NCBI GenBank assembly: GCA_000751295.2
Contig: CCMO02000001.1
Span: 1,785,501-1,849,500, forward strand
Source: a bacterium YEK0313
Lineage (GTDB): Bacteria; Pseudomonadota; Alphaproteobacteria; Rhizobiales; Phreatobacteraceae
Direction of reading: 5' to 3'
Length of the DNA stretch: 64,000 nt
The notes beneath the pieces are model-generated. The model had not been told where the DNA came from, did no database searches, and saw only the letters and a list, made by a program, of their open reading frames with translations. Shown here piece by piece: positions 47,163 to 57,664 of this stretch. How positions within the stretch are numbered: the stretch's first letter is position 1; every line of letters begins with the position of its first letter. The position numbers and the translations under genes are program-made.

Positions 47163-48656
47163 TCAGGCCTCGTAGGCCATGGAGGTCATCATGCCGCCCT
47201 CCATATGGTAGAGGTGGTGGCAATGCAGGGCCCACCGGCCGGGATTGTCGGCGTCGAAGGCGACCGTCACCGAGCCCATGCCGGCCGGCACGAGCACGGT
47301 GTCGCGCAGCGCCCCCTGGAACCGCCTTCCGTTCACCGCCACGACCTGGAAATGATGGCCGTGCAGGTGCATGGGATGCGACATGCTGGTGCGGTTGACG
47401 AAGGTCAGCTCGAACCGGTCGCCGCGGCGCACGGCGAGCGGCCGGTCGCGGCCGTGGACCGCGCCGTCAAGGGTCCAGACATAGCCGGCGCCTTCGCCGA
47501 GGATCATGTCGTGGCGGCGCGTCGCGGCGCGCGCGGCGACCGGCGCGGCGGCCCGCAGCCGCTGCTCGAGGCCGATGGAGACGGCGCCGACGGCCGGATA
47601 GGCCGCCTCGGCCTGGTCGCCGAGCCGGTCGATCCGCGCGGCCGGCGCCGCCAGGATGATGCCGGCGCGCAGGCGCCCGCCCTCCTGGACCGCCAGAACC
47701 GGCCAGGCCGAGGCCTGGCGCGGCAGGTCGACGAGGATGTCGAGGCGCTGCGCCACCGCCAGCTCGAAGCGCGAGCCGGCAAGCGGCTCGACCGGCATGC
47801 CGTCGACGGCGACGAGCCGACCGCCGAGGGCGCCGAGATCGACCCAGAGATTGGTGCTGGCGGCGCCGTTGATCAGTCTGAGGCGGACGCGGCCGCTGCC
47901 CTCGACGGCAACGATCTCGGGATCGTCGAGCGTGCGGTCATTGGCCAGCAGGGCGTCATAGGCGACGTCCTGGAGATGCGCGGCCATCGGCGCGCCGCCG
48001 TGACCGGAATGGCCGCCGTGACTGGAATGGCCACCGTGACCGCCATGGGCCATGTGGCCGCTCGTCGCCATGGCGCCGTGGCCCATGCCGCCATGCCCGG
48101 CACCGCCGGCCAGCTCCGCCATGATCTCGCGCGGATCGCGGAAGGTGAAGTCGTGGAACATCACCACCACGTCCTGGACGTCGGCGCCGGCCTCGGCAGG
48201 GTCGCGGACGATCAGGGGCGCGGCGAGCAGGCGCTGCTCCTGCAGGCCGAAATGCGAATGCATCCAGTGGGTGCCCGGCCGCGCGACGGCGAAGTCGTAG
48301 TCGCGGCCGCCGCCGTCGGGAATGGGCTCCTGGGTGAGCCCGGCGACGCCATCGTCCCGCCAGGGCGGCGTCAGGCCGTGCCAGTGCAGGCTGGTCGGCT
48401 CGCCGATGCGGTTCTCGGCCCGCACGCGGAACCGCTCGCCGGCGGTCATCACGAAGGGCCCGGCGCCATTGGCCTCGGCGATGCCGAAGACCTGCGCCGG
48501 CCGTCCCTTCACCGCGATGGTGCGGCGGACCGCGGTGAGAAGGCGCTGTCCCTCGGCGAGCGCCGGACGGGCCGGCAGGAGCAGCGGCGAACCGAGTGCG
48601 AGGGCGGAGCCGGCAAGCGATGAAGCCATGAGATCACGTCTCGAAAGATGGGCCAT
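47163..48656 (-). CDS. Multicopper oxidase (CueO/CopA-like)
   Basis: A 497-residue periplasmic copper oxidase that probably oxidises Cu(I) to less toxic Cu(II). A Tat signal (SRRDLMASSLAG) opens it. Copper ligands are visible: SLHWHGL (H91, H93), THWMHSH (H130, H133, H135), HPMHLHGHH and the C-terminal HCHHLYHMEGG. An unusual Gly/His/Met-rich insertion lies at about residues 186-227. The start at 48656 keeps the full signal peptide. It lies 30 bp after copA on the same strand, so it likely rides on the copA promoter. Confidence 0.92.
   Translation of the reverse strand: MAHLSRRDLMASSLAGSALALGSPLLLPARPALAEGQRLLTAVRRTIAVKGRPAQVFGIAEANGAGPFVMTAGERFRVRAENRIGEPTSLHWHGLTPPWRDDGVAGLTQEPIPDGGGRDYDFAVARPGTHWMHSHFGLQEQRLLAAPLIVRDPAEAGADVQDVVVMFHDFTFRDPREIMAELAGGAGHGGMGHGAMATSGHMAHGGHGGHSSHGGHSGHGGAPMAAHLQDVAYDALLANDRTLDDPEIVAVEGSGRVRLRLINGAASTNLWVDLGALGGRLVAVDGMPVEPLAGSRFELAVAQRLDILVDLPRQASAWPVLAVQEGGRLRAGIILAAPAARIDRLGDQAEAAYPAVGAVSIGLEQRLRAAAPVAARAATRRHDMILGEGAGYVWTLDGAVHGRDRPLAVRRGDRFELTFVNRTSMSHPMHLHGHHFQVVAVNGRRFQGALRDTVLVPAGMGSVTVAFDADNPGRWALHCHHLYHMEGGMMTSMAYEA
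47976..48101 (-). repeat. Gly/His/Met-rich low-complexity insert in the multicopper oxidase
   Basis: About 42 codons made of repeated GHGG, GHS and HMAH units, with around a dozen histidines and several methionines. It lies between the first and second cupredoxin domains and resembles copper-binding inserts, such as the Met-rich insert of CueO, but is dominated by histidine. Confidence 0.85.
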
Positions 48657-48686
48657 GATGGTTCGTTCCGAATGAGCGGGCGGCCG

Positions 48687-51185
48687 TCAGGCGAGGGCCT
48701 GGCGGCCCGGCGCCGCGAAGCGCTTCAGGCGCATGGCATTGGCCAGCACGAAGACGCTGGAGAGCGCCATGGCGCCGGCGGCCAGCATGGGCGAAAGCAG
48801 CGTTCCGTTGAGCGGATAGAGCACGCCGGCCGCCACCGGGATGAGGCTGGCATTGTAGGCGAAGGCCCAGAACAGGTTCTGCCGGATATTGGCCATGGTC
48901 GCCTTGGACAGGGCGATGGCATTGGCGACGCCGGTGAGCTCGCCCGACATCAGCACGACATCGGCGCTTTCGATGGCGACATCCGTGCCGGTGCCGATGG
49001 CGATGCCGACATCGGCCGCCGCGAGCGCCGGCGCGTCGTTGATGCCGTCGCCGACGAAAGCCACCGCCCGGCCGCCGGCGGCGAGGCGCTTCACCGCCTC
49101 GACCTTGCCGTCGGGCAGCACTTCGGCCACCACCTCGTCGATGCCGAGCTCGGCGGCCACCGCCTGGGCGGTGCGCCGGTTGTCGCCGGTGATCATCGCC
49201 ACCTTCAGGCCGAGCGCCTTGAGCGCGCGGATCGCTTCGCCGCTGGTCGGCTTGATCGGGTCGGCGACCGCGATGATCGCGGCGAGCCGGCCGTCGACCG
49301 CCGCATAGAGCGGGGTGCGCGCCTTGTCGCCGAGGCTCCGCGCCGCCTCGGCGAAAGCCTCGACGCCGATGCCGAGCTCGGCCATGTAGCGGTCGGCGCC
49401 GACGGCGACCTGCCGGCCGTCGACCCGGGCGGCGACGCCGAAGCCCGGCACCGCCGCGAAGTCGACGGCCTCGGCGAGGACGAGGCCCTGCTCCTCGGCC
49501 GCCGCGACGATGGCGGCCGCGACCGGATGTTCCGACTTCGCCTCGACCGCCGCGACCAGCGCCAGCACGCCGGCGCGGTCGAAGCCTTCGGCCGGGACGA
49601 GATCGGTCAGATGCGGCCGGCCGGCGGTGAGCGTGCCGGTCTTGTCGAGCGCCACGACGTCGGTGCCCTTCAGCGACTGCAGCGCCTCGCCGTTGCGGAA
49701 GAGCACGCCGAGCTCGGCGGCGCGGCCGGTGCCGACCATGATCGAGGTCGGGGTGGCGAGGCCCATGGCGCAGGGGCAGGCGATGATCAGCACGGCCACC
49801 GCATTGACCAGAGCGAAGGTGACCGCCGGTTCTGGCCCGACGGCCAGCCAGACGACGAAGGTCAGGAGCGCCGCGGCCATGACCGCGGGCACGAACCAGG
49901 CGGTGACCTTGTCGACGAGGGCCTGGATCGGCAGCTTCGAGCCTTGCGCGGTCTCGACCATGCGGATGATCTGGGCGAGCAGGGTGTCGGCGCCCACCTT
50001 GGTGGCGCGATAGGTGAAGCTGCCGGTCTTGTTGAGGGTGCCGCCGACGACCTCGGCGCCCTCGGCCTTGGCGACCGGAACCGGCTCGCCCGAGATCATC
50101 GATTCGTCGACGAAGGAGGAGCCGGTCAGCACGACGCCGTCGACCGGCACCTTGTCGCCCGGGCGCACCTCGACGACGTCGCCGGCGACCACCGCCTCGA
50201 GCGGCACCTCGACGAAGCCGCCGTCGCGCGCCACCCGCGCGGACTTCGCCTTGAGGCCCATCAGCCGCTTGATCGCTTCGCTGGTGCGTCCCTTGGCCTT
50301 GGCCTCCAGAAGCCGACCGAGCAGGATCAGCGTGATGATCACCGCGGAAGCCTCGTAATAGACATTGGCGGTGCCCTCCGGCAGGAGCCGGGGCGCGAAG
50401 GTCGCGACCACGGAATAGGCCCAGGCGGCGGTCGAGCCGAGCACGACCAGCGCGTTCATGTCGGGCGCGAGGCGGATGAGCGCCGGCACGCCCTTGCGGT
50501 AGAAGCGCAGACCCGGGCCGAACTGCACGATGGTGGCGAGCACGAAGAAGCCGAGATAGAGCGACCTGTGCCCGATCGTCTCCATCAGCCAGAGATGGAG
50601 GTCGGGGATGAGATGGCCGCCCATCTCGGCGACGAAGATCGGCACTGTCAGCACGGCGGCGATGGCGAAGTCGCGCTTGAGAGCGGAATAGTCGCGTGCG
50701 CGTGCCGCCTCGCGGCTGTCGGCTTCGCCCGCCGGCGCGGCACCGACCTGGCGCGGCTCGTAGCCGGCCTTGATGATGGCGGCATCGACCGCGGCGCGGA
50801 CAGCCGATCCGGCCAGGGCCTCGACGCTGGCGCGCTCGGTGGCGAGATTGACCGAAGCCCCGACGATGCCGGGCACCGCGGCGATGGCGAGCTCGACCCG
50901 CCTGACGCAGGACGCGCAGGTCATGCCGGCGATCTCGACCTCGAAGCGCTCGACCGGCACCTCGTAGCCGGCCGTGGCGATCGCCGCGATCACGCCTTGC
51001 GGATCGGCGCCGGCGGCAAAGGCCACATCGGCACTTTCGGTGGCGAGGTTGACGGTTGCGGCGGTGACGCCGGGCGCGGCGGCTATCGCCTGTTCGACCC
51101 GGCGCACGCAGGAGGCGCAGGTCATGCCGGCGATCGGGAATGTCTGGCGTGCCGCGAGGGCGGCGGTCTGGAGGGGCGCGTTCAT
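48687..51185 (-). CDS. copA: Copper-exporting P1B-type ATPase CopA
   Basis: An 832-residue Cu(I) export ATPase of the inner membrane. Two N-terminal heavy-metal domains have GMTCASC (C23/C26 and C90/C93). Then eight membrane segments with the CPC motif C470-P471-C472 ([13 protein letters not shown]), phosphorylation Asp514 in DKTGTLT, and the nucleotide hinge [12 protein letters not shown]. The ATG at 51185 is chosen because the CueR promoter (51221-51251) lies inside the longer open frame, so earlier start codons would be upstream of or at the transcription start. GAGG sits just before it. Confidence 0.95.
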   Translation of the reverse strand: MNAPLQTAALAARQTFPIAGMTCASCVRRVEQAIAAAPGVTAATVNLATESADVAFAAGADPQGVIAAIATAGYEVPVERFEVEIAGMTCASCVRRVELAIAAVPGIVGASVNLATERASVEALAGSAVRAAVDAAIIKAGYEPRQVGAAPAGEADSREAARARDYSALKRDFAIAAVLTVPIFVAEMGGHLIPDLHLWLMETIGHRSLYLGFFVLATIVQFGPGLRFYRKGVPALIRLAPDMNALVVLGSTAAWAYSVVATFAPRLLPEGTANVYYEASAVIITLILLGRLLEAKAKGRTSEAIKRLMGLKAKSARVARDGGFVEVPLEAVVAGDVVEVRPGDKVPVDGVVLTGSSFVDESMISGEPVPVAKAEGAEVVGGTLNKTGSFTYRATKVGADTLLAQIIRMVETAQGSKLPIQALVDKVTAWFVPAVMAAALLTFVVWLAVGPEPAVTFALVNAVAVLIIACPCAMGLATPTSIMVGTGRAAELGVLFRNGEALQSLKGTDVVALDKTGTLTAGRPHLTDLVPAEGFDRAGVLALVAAVEAKSEHPVAAAIVAAAEEQGLVLAEAVDFAAVPGFGVAARVDGRQVAVGADRYMAELGIGVEAFAEAARSLGDKARTPLYAAVDGRLAAIIAVADPIKPTSGEAIRALKALGLKVAMITGDNRRTAQAVAAELGIDEVVAEVLPDGKVEAVKRLAAGGRAVAFVGDGINDAPALAAADVGIAIGTGTDVAIESADVVLMSGELTGVANAIALSKATMANIRQNLFWAFAYNASLIPVAAGVLYPLNGTLLSPMLAAGAMALSSVFVLANAMRLKRFAAPGRQALA

Positions 51186-51220
51186 GAGCCTCGACCTCTG
51201 TTCGTTCATCGTGGCCGACA

Positions 51221-51251
51221 TCTCTAAAGGTTCCAGTTCCTGGAAGGTCAA
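51221..51251 (-). promoter_or_regulatory. CueR-type promoter of copA
   Basis: TTGACC, 19-bp spacer, TAGAGA on the minus strand. The spacer contains the dyad TTCCAGGAACTGGAA. Predicted transcript start is near 51214, 29 bp before the copA ATG. Confidence 0.87.
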
Positions 51252-51383
51252 CAGGCCCGTGCGGTGATTCTTTCACGGCGGCCGCGCAGCCGCGCAAAGG
51301 CATGCGGAGAGCGGTTTCCGGCACGGGTGCGCGCAGTCCCGGCGCCCCTCGCCATGCGCGGACGCTGGCCGGCAAAAGACCGC

Positions 51384-51414
51384 TTGACCTTCCAGCGGCT
51401 GGAACGAGGACAGT
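51384..51414 (+). promoter_or_regulatory. CueR-type promoter of copZ
   Basis: TTGACC, 19-bp spacer with the dyad TTCCAGCGGCTGGAA, then a poor -10 (GACAGT), 40 bp before copZ. The intact operator with the right spacing supports the call despite the weak -10. Confidence 0.75.
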
Positions 51415-51453
51415 GCGGTTCATGCGCGATCGACGCGCGGAGAAGAGGTTGTC

Positions 51454-51651
51454 ATGCCGACATTCAAGGTTCCCAACATGACCTGCGGCCATTGCGCCGG
51501 CGCCGTCACCAAGGCCGTGCAGACGCTGGACGCCGGCGCGCGCGTCGCAATCGACCTGAAGACCCAGACCATTTCGGTCGAATCCTCGGCCGAGGCGGCG
51601 CGCATCGTCGCGGCGATCGAGCAGGCCGGCTATCCGGTCGCAGCGACCTGA
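51454..51651 (+). CDS. copZ: Copper chaperone CopZ
   Basis: A 65-residue single heavy-metal-associated domain: VPNMTCGHCAGAVTKAV with C11 and C14, and the C-terminal IEQAGYPV. It carries Cu(I) in the cytoplasm to CopA and CueR. It is divergent from copA with its own CueR promoter. AGAAGAGG precedes the ATG. Confidence 0.93.
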   Translation: MPTFKVPNMTCGHCAGAVTKAVQTLDAGARVAIDLKTQTISVESSAEAARIVAAIEQAGYPVAAT

Positions 51652-51673
51652 GACGGCGGAGGCGCGCGGCCGC

Positions 51674-54600
51674 TCAGAAGATGCTTTCGAAGGGCCGCGG
51701 CCGGGCGATGGCGAAGCCCTGGGCCCGGTCGATGCCCATGGCACGGGCGAGCTCAAGCGTCGCCTCGTCCTCGACCTGCTCGGCCACCGTCTCGGCGCCG
51801 AGCCGGTGGCCGACCGCATTGATCGATTCGACGATCGCCCGGTCGATCTCGTTGTCCGCCATCTGCCGGATGAAACCGCCGTCGATCTTCAGGCTGCTGA
51901 CCGGGAACTGCCGCAGGTAGGAGAACGACGAGAGGCCGGTGCCGAAATCGTCGAGCACGACGCCGCAGCCGGCCGCACGCGCCCGGCCGAGGAAACCGCG
52001 GGCGGCGGTGAGATTGTTGATGACCGCCGTCTCGGTGATTTCGAGATGGAGCCGCCCGGGGGCAAGGCCGGACGCGTCGAGCTCCTCCTGCAGATAGGGC
52101 CAGAGAAAGGGATCGTTCAGCGAATTGGCCGAGAGGTTGATCGCGATCGACAGGCCCGCTGCGGCCCTCAGCCGCTCGCCATGGGCCCGCAGCGTCGTGC
52201 GGATGACCCAGCGGTCGATATTGCCCATCAGGTCGAAACGCTCGGAGGCGGGGATGAAGGCCGAAGGCTCGACGATATTGCCGTTCTCGTCCAGCATCCG
52301 CAGCAGGATCTCGAAATGGCGGCCGCCGGCCGGCGCCGAGAGACTGACCACCTCCTGGGCGAACAGGCAGAAGCGGTCGGCCTCGATCGCCTGGCGGATG
52401 CCGGCCGCCACCTGCACCTGCCGGTGGTTGCGGTGAGCGGCGCTGCCGGCATCGCCATAGACAGCCACCTGATTGCGGCCCGCGGCCTTGGCCGTGTAGC
52501 AGGCAATGTCCGCCTCGCTCAGCCATTCGTCGATCCGGCGTACCTGCGGCCCGATCACGGTGAGGCCGACGCTGGCGCCGACCTGGTAGGGCCGCTCGTC
52601 CCAGACGAAGCCGATCGCGCCGAGATCGCGCAGCAGGGCCTGGGCGACCTTCTCCCCGTTCTCGGGCGTGCAGTCGCCGAGCAGGAGGCCGAACTCGTCG
52701 CCGCCGAGGCGCGCGGCGACGTCGCCGGCCCGGCAGATGCGGCGCAGCACGCCGGCGACATCCCGCAGCAGGGCATCGCCCGCGGCGTGGCCGGCACTGT
52801 CGTTGACGAGCTTGAACCTGTCGAGGTCGATGAAGCAGAGCACCTGCGGGCGGCCGGAGGCGAGCGCCGCTTCGCCGGCGGCACCGAGGGCCCGTTCGAA
52901 GGCCGTGCGGTTGGGCAGGCCGGTCAGACTGTCGTGGTTGGCCTGGTGCTCCAGCGCCTGCTGCAGCGTACGGGCGCGGGTGACGTCCTGGAACACCAGC
53001 ACGGCGCCGATGACCTCGCCGGAGGCCGTGCGCACGGGCGCCGCCGAATCGCGGACGTTGCGGCGCTCGCCGTCGCGGCCGAGCAGCACCGCGCCCTCGT
53101 TGAGGTAGAAGGGCTGCAGGCGCGCGAGGCAGGTCTCGACCGGGTCGGCGATCGGCTCGCCGGTTGCCTCGTCGACGATCCTGAACACCGTGCGCAGGGG
53201 CTTGCCCACCGCCTCCGCCGCGGGCCAGCCGGTCATCGCCTCCGCCACCGGATTCATGAAGGTGACACGCGCCTCGGCATCGGTGGAGATCACGGAATCG
53301 CCGATCGAGTGAAGCGTGATCCTCAGCCGCTCCTTCTCCTCGAACAGCGCCTCGGCCAGTTCCTTGTGATCGGTGATGTCCCAGTTCATGCCGACCGCGC
53401 GGACCGGCGCGCCGGCGTCGTCGCGAATGACGCGGGCGAGCGAACGGACATGGCGCTGCGTGCCCGAGCGCTGCCGGCGGATGCGGAAGTCCATGCTGAA
53501 CAGCGAGGTCTGCTCGACCGCGATGTCGTAGCGGCGCAGCACTTCCGCGACGTCGTCAGGATGGAGAAAGCTGAGCCATTGCTCGAGCGTGCCGTCGAAG
53601 CCGCCCGGCGCGAGCTCGTAGAGCTCGTACATCCTGGCGTCCCAGGTAAAGTGACTGCGCGCGAAGTCGAGCTCGAAAATGCCGGCGCCGGCCGCTTCGA
53701 CCGCGAGCTGCAGCCGCTGGTTCAGCGCCAGCATCGCCTCCTCGGCCTGCTTGCGGGCAGTGATGTCGGCGAGGGTTCCGACCACGCGCTGCGGCTGGCC
53801 ATCGGGCGCGCGCTCGATGACCTTGCCGCGCCCGTACATCCAGCGCCAAGTGCCGTCCTTGACGCGCATGCGCATCTCCAGCGCGAAGTCCGGCGCATCG
53901 CCGCGGTAATGCGCCTCGATCGCGGCGTGGCAACGCGGCAGGTCCTCCGGATGGACCCGGTCGGACCATTCGTTGCGCGTCGGACCGATCTCGTGGTCGG
54001 CATAGCCGAGCATGGCCTTCCAGCGATGCGAATAGAAGATATGGCCGCTCGCGATATCGTAGTCCCAGAGGCCGTCGCCGGCGCCCTCGACGGCGAACTG
54101 CCAGCGCAGCTCGCTGCGGCGCAGCTCGGTCTCGGCGAGCTTCGCCGCGGTGACGTCGCGCGATACGCCGATCAATCCGACCACCTCGCCATTGGCGTCG
54201 CGACGCGGCGCCCAGGTGGAGGAATAGATCTGCAGCCTGCCGCGCACGGTGGCACTCAGCTCGTTGGTCTCGGCCCGGCCGGTCGCGAGTACCCGGCTTT
54301 CCGTCTCGGCGACCGAATTGGCGACGGCGGCGGGCAGGACGTCATGCGCCGTCCTGCCGATGATCTCGGCGGCCGGCAGGCCGATCGCCGCCTCGGTCGC
54401 CTTGTTGACGAGAATGTACCGGCCGGCGAGATCCTTGGCCATGATCAGGTCGGGCGAGCCGTCCATGACCGCCTGCAGCAGGGCGACCGCGTCGTTGAGC
54501 TGGCGCGCGCGCTCGACATCGGCCGAAATGTCCCAGCAGGCGCCGATGCCGCGTTCGATGGCGCCGTCGGCACCACGGATCAGGCGCACCGAATTCCTGA

Positions 54601-55705
54601 TGTACCTGATCGCGCCCTCGGGACCGACCCGCACCCGGTAATCGAACTGATAGTCGGCTCCCTCGCCGAGGGCCGCCTCTCGAATGGCCAGCACGCGGTC
54701 GAGATCGTCGGGATGCACCAGCCGGCGGAAACCCTCGGCCGTCGCGTCGAAGGTCTCGGGCGTCACGCCGTGCAGCTCGTAGGTGCGCGCATCCCAATGG
54801 CGCGTGCCGGAGGGATAATCGACCGAGAAGATGCCGATACGGCCGACTGCGAGAGCGATCTCGAGCCGCTCGCTGGTCTCCTGGAGGCGCCGTTCCATCG
54901 CCTTCTGGGCGCTGATGTCGGTGATGGTGCCGACGAGCCTGAGCGATTCGCCGTTCGGCCCGCGCTTCAGCACCTTGCCGCGCGAGCGGATCCACACCCA
55001 GTGGCCGTCGGCATGGCGCAGCCGGTAGACCTCGTCATGGACAGGGACGCGGCCGATAATGGTGTCCCGGACCGATTGCGAAAGCCGCGCACGGTCGTCG
55101 GGATGGGTGGCGGCCAGCCACTCGTCCGGTCCCACGGTCATCTCGGCCGCCGGCAGGCCGAGAATGCTCTTGGCCTGCGGCGAGACCCACATCTTCCCGG
55201 CGAGGATGTCGGTGTCCCACACGGCCTGATCGGCGGCGAGCAGGGCGTGGTGCCAGCGCCACTCGTCGCGGGCCAGCGCCAGCTCGGCGCGCTTCTGGGC
55301 CTCGATGTCGACGAGCTCGAACAGGATGCGCGACGGTCTGCCACCATTCTGCCCGGCGAGCGGCGTGAGGCTGGCCAGGACATGGAACACGCGCCCGTCA
55401 CCCGCGATGCAGCGCCGCTCGACGCCGTGCTGCGCGCCGGGATCGCCAAGCCCGGCGCGATCCGCGGGATGAATGACGTCCTCTGGCGCCAGGCCGGCAC
55501 AGGCGGCCGGCGCCCGGGCGACGAGACGCGCGAAGGCGGCATTGGCATGCAGGCAGCGGCGGTCCGCATCGAGCAGCGCCATGCCGACCGAAGCGTGGTC
55601 GACGAGGCCGCGCAGCAGCTCGCTCTCCTCTGCCGGTGCGGGCATCCCTCTGCGACCGCCTGACTGCCGGGCAATCTTCTTCGTTTGCCGATTTTCGATT
55701 GCCAT
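51674..55705 (-). CDS. Seven-PAS GGDEF-EAL cyclic-di-GMP enzyme
   Basis: About 1343 residues: seven PAS units in a row (roughly one per 125 residues up to 880), then a GGDEF domain and an EAL domain. The GGDEF motif is intact (LGGDEFG, residues 1001-1005) and an inhibitory RxxD site (RAGD) lies five residues before it. The EAL motif reads EIL (E1132), with the other catalytic parts present (INLSANSLND, LEITETAV, DDFGTGLSSFSYLR, KIDGGF, ETVAEQVED). So both synthesis and breakdown of c-di-GMP are possible. No membrane segment or signal is seen. The ATG at 55705 is chosen over upstream in-frame codons that run into the irr gene; 55645 is another option. Confidence 0.88.
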   Translation of the reverse strand: MAIENRQTKKIARQSGGRRGMPAPAEESELLRGLVDHASVGMALLDADRRCLHANAAFARLVARAPAACAGLAPEDVIHPADRAGLGDPGAQHGVERRCIAGDGRVFHVLASLTPLAGQNGGRPSRILFELVDIEAQKRAELALARDEWRWHHALLAADQAVWDTDILAGKMWVSPQAKSILGLPAAEMTVGPDEWLAATHPDDRARLSQSVRDTIIGRVPVHDEVYRLRHADGHWVWIRSRGKVLKRGPNGESLRLVGTITDISAQKAMERRLQETSERLEIALAVGRIGIFSVDYPSGTRHWDARTYELHGVTPETFDATAEGFRRLVHPDDLDRVLAIREAALGEGADYQFDYRVRVGPEGAIRYIRNSVRLIRGADGAIERGIGACWDISADVERARQLNDAVALLQAVMDGSPDLIMAKDLAGRYILVNKATEAAIGLPAAEIIGRTAHDVLPAAVANSVAETESRVLATGRAETNELSATVRGRLQIYSSTWAPRRDANGEVVGLIGVSRDVTAAKLAETELRRSELRWQFAVEGAGDGLWDYDIASGHIFYSHRWKAMLGYADHEIGPTRNEWSDRVHPEDLPRCHAAIEAHYRGDAPDFALEMRMRVKDGTWRWMYGRGKVIERAPDGQPQRVVGTLADITARKQAEEAMLALNQRLQLAVEAAGAGIFELDFARSHFTWDARMYELYELAPGGFDGTLEQWLSFLHPDDVAEVLRRYDIAVEQTSLFSMDFRIRRQRSGTQRHVRSLARVIRDDAGAPVRAVGMNWDITDHKELAEALFEEKERLRITLHSIGDSVISTDAEARVTFMNPVAEAMTGWPAAEAVGKPLRTVFRIVDEATGEPIADPVETCLARLQPFYLNEGAVLLGRDGERRNVRDSAAPVRTASGEVIGAVLVFQDVTRARTLQQALEHQANHDSLTGLPNRTAFERALGAAGEAALASGRPQVLCFIDLDRFKLVNDSAGHAAGDALLRDVAGVLRRICRAGDVAARLGGDEFGLLLGDCTPENGEKVAQALLRDLGAIGFVWDERPYQVGASVGLTVIGPQVRRIDEWLSEADIACYTAKAAGRNQVAVYGDAGSAAHRNHRQVQVAAGIRQAIEADRFCLFAQEVVSLSAPAGGRHFEILLRMLDENGNIVEPSAFIPASERFDLMGNIDRWVIRTTLRAHGERLRAAAGLSIAINLSANSLNDPFLWPYLQEELDASGLAPGRLHLEITETAVINNLTAARGFLGRARAAGCGVVLDDFGTGLSSFSYLRQFPVSSLKIDGGFIRQMADNEIDRAIVESINAVGHRLGAETVAEQVEDEATLELARAMGIDRAQGFAIARPRPFESIF

Positions 55706-55886
55706 CACAACAACCGCGACTGGCCGAGAATGCAACGCCCCCAGGGGAAGCCTGCATCGTTGTCTGCCGCCGCGCAAGCGGTCCGTGCTGCCGGCCACCG
55801 GCGGGCACACCACAGCCTTGCTGCGAGGTTGCCGCCGGCGCATCGCCGGCAGGGTCCGCGGCAGCCGCACTTGCCGGGAAATATCC

Positions 55887-55913
55887 ATTTGCAAATGACA
55901 GTCATTTGCAAAT
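55887..55913. promoter_or_regulatory. Perfect 27-bp palindrome upstream of irr
   Basis: Two exact 13-bp arms (ATTTGCAAATGAC and its complement) around a single central base, 34 bp before the irr ATG. TTTGCAAA is itself palindromic, so the site is also two tandem copies of ATTTGCAAAT. It resembles Fur/Mur sites of alphaproteobacteria (TTGCAAATGA..), and irr is known to be a Fur/Mur target in Bradyrhizobium. Confidence 0.7.
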
Positions 55914-55946
55914 AATACTCCACATGCGGAAGGAGAGCCGGACATC

Positions 55947-57655
<1,709 letters not shown>

Positions 57656-57664
57656 TCATCGATA

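Noticed and set aside
45417..48623. 1068-codon plus-strand frame opposite the PLP enzyme, cueR and multicopper oxidase genes
   Set aside because: It spans three well-supported genes and intergenic operators and shows no domain.
48648..51227. 859-codon plus-strand frame opposite copA
   Set aside because: Antisense to a P-type ATPase with all motifs intact; repetitive acidic and histidine-rich translation typical of reversed high-GC codons.
51806..55663. 1285-codon plus-strand frame opposite the GGDEF-EAL gene
   Set aside because: Shadow of the PAS-GGDEF-EAL protein; no domain of its own.
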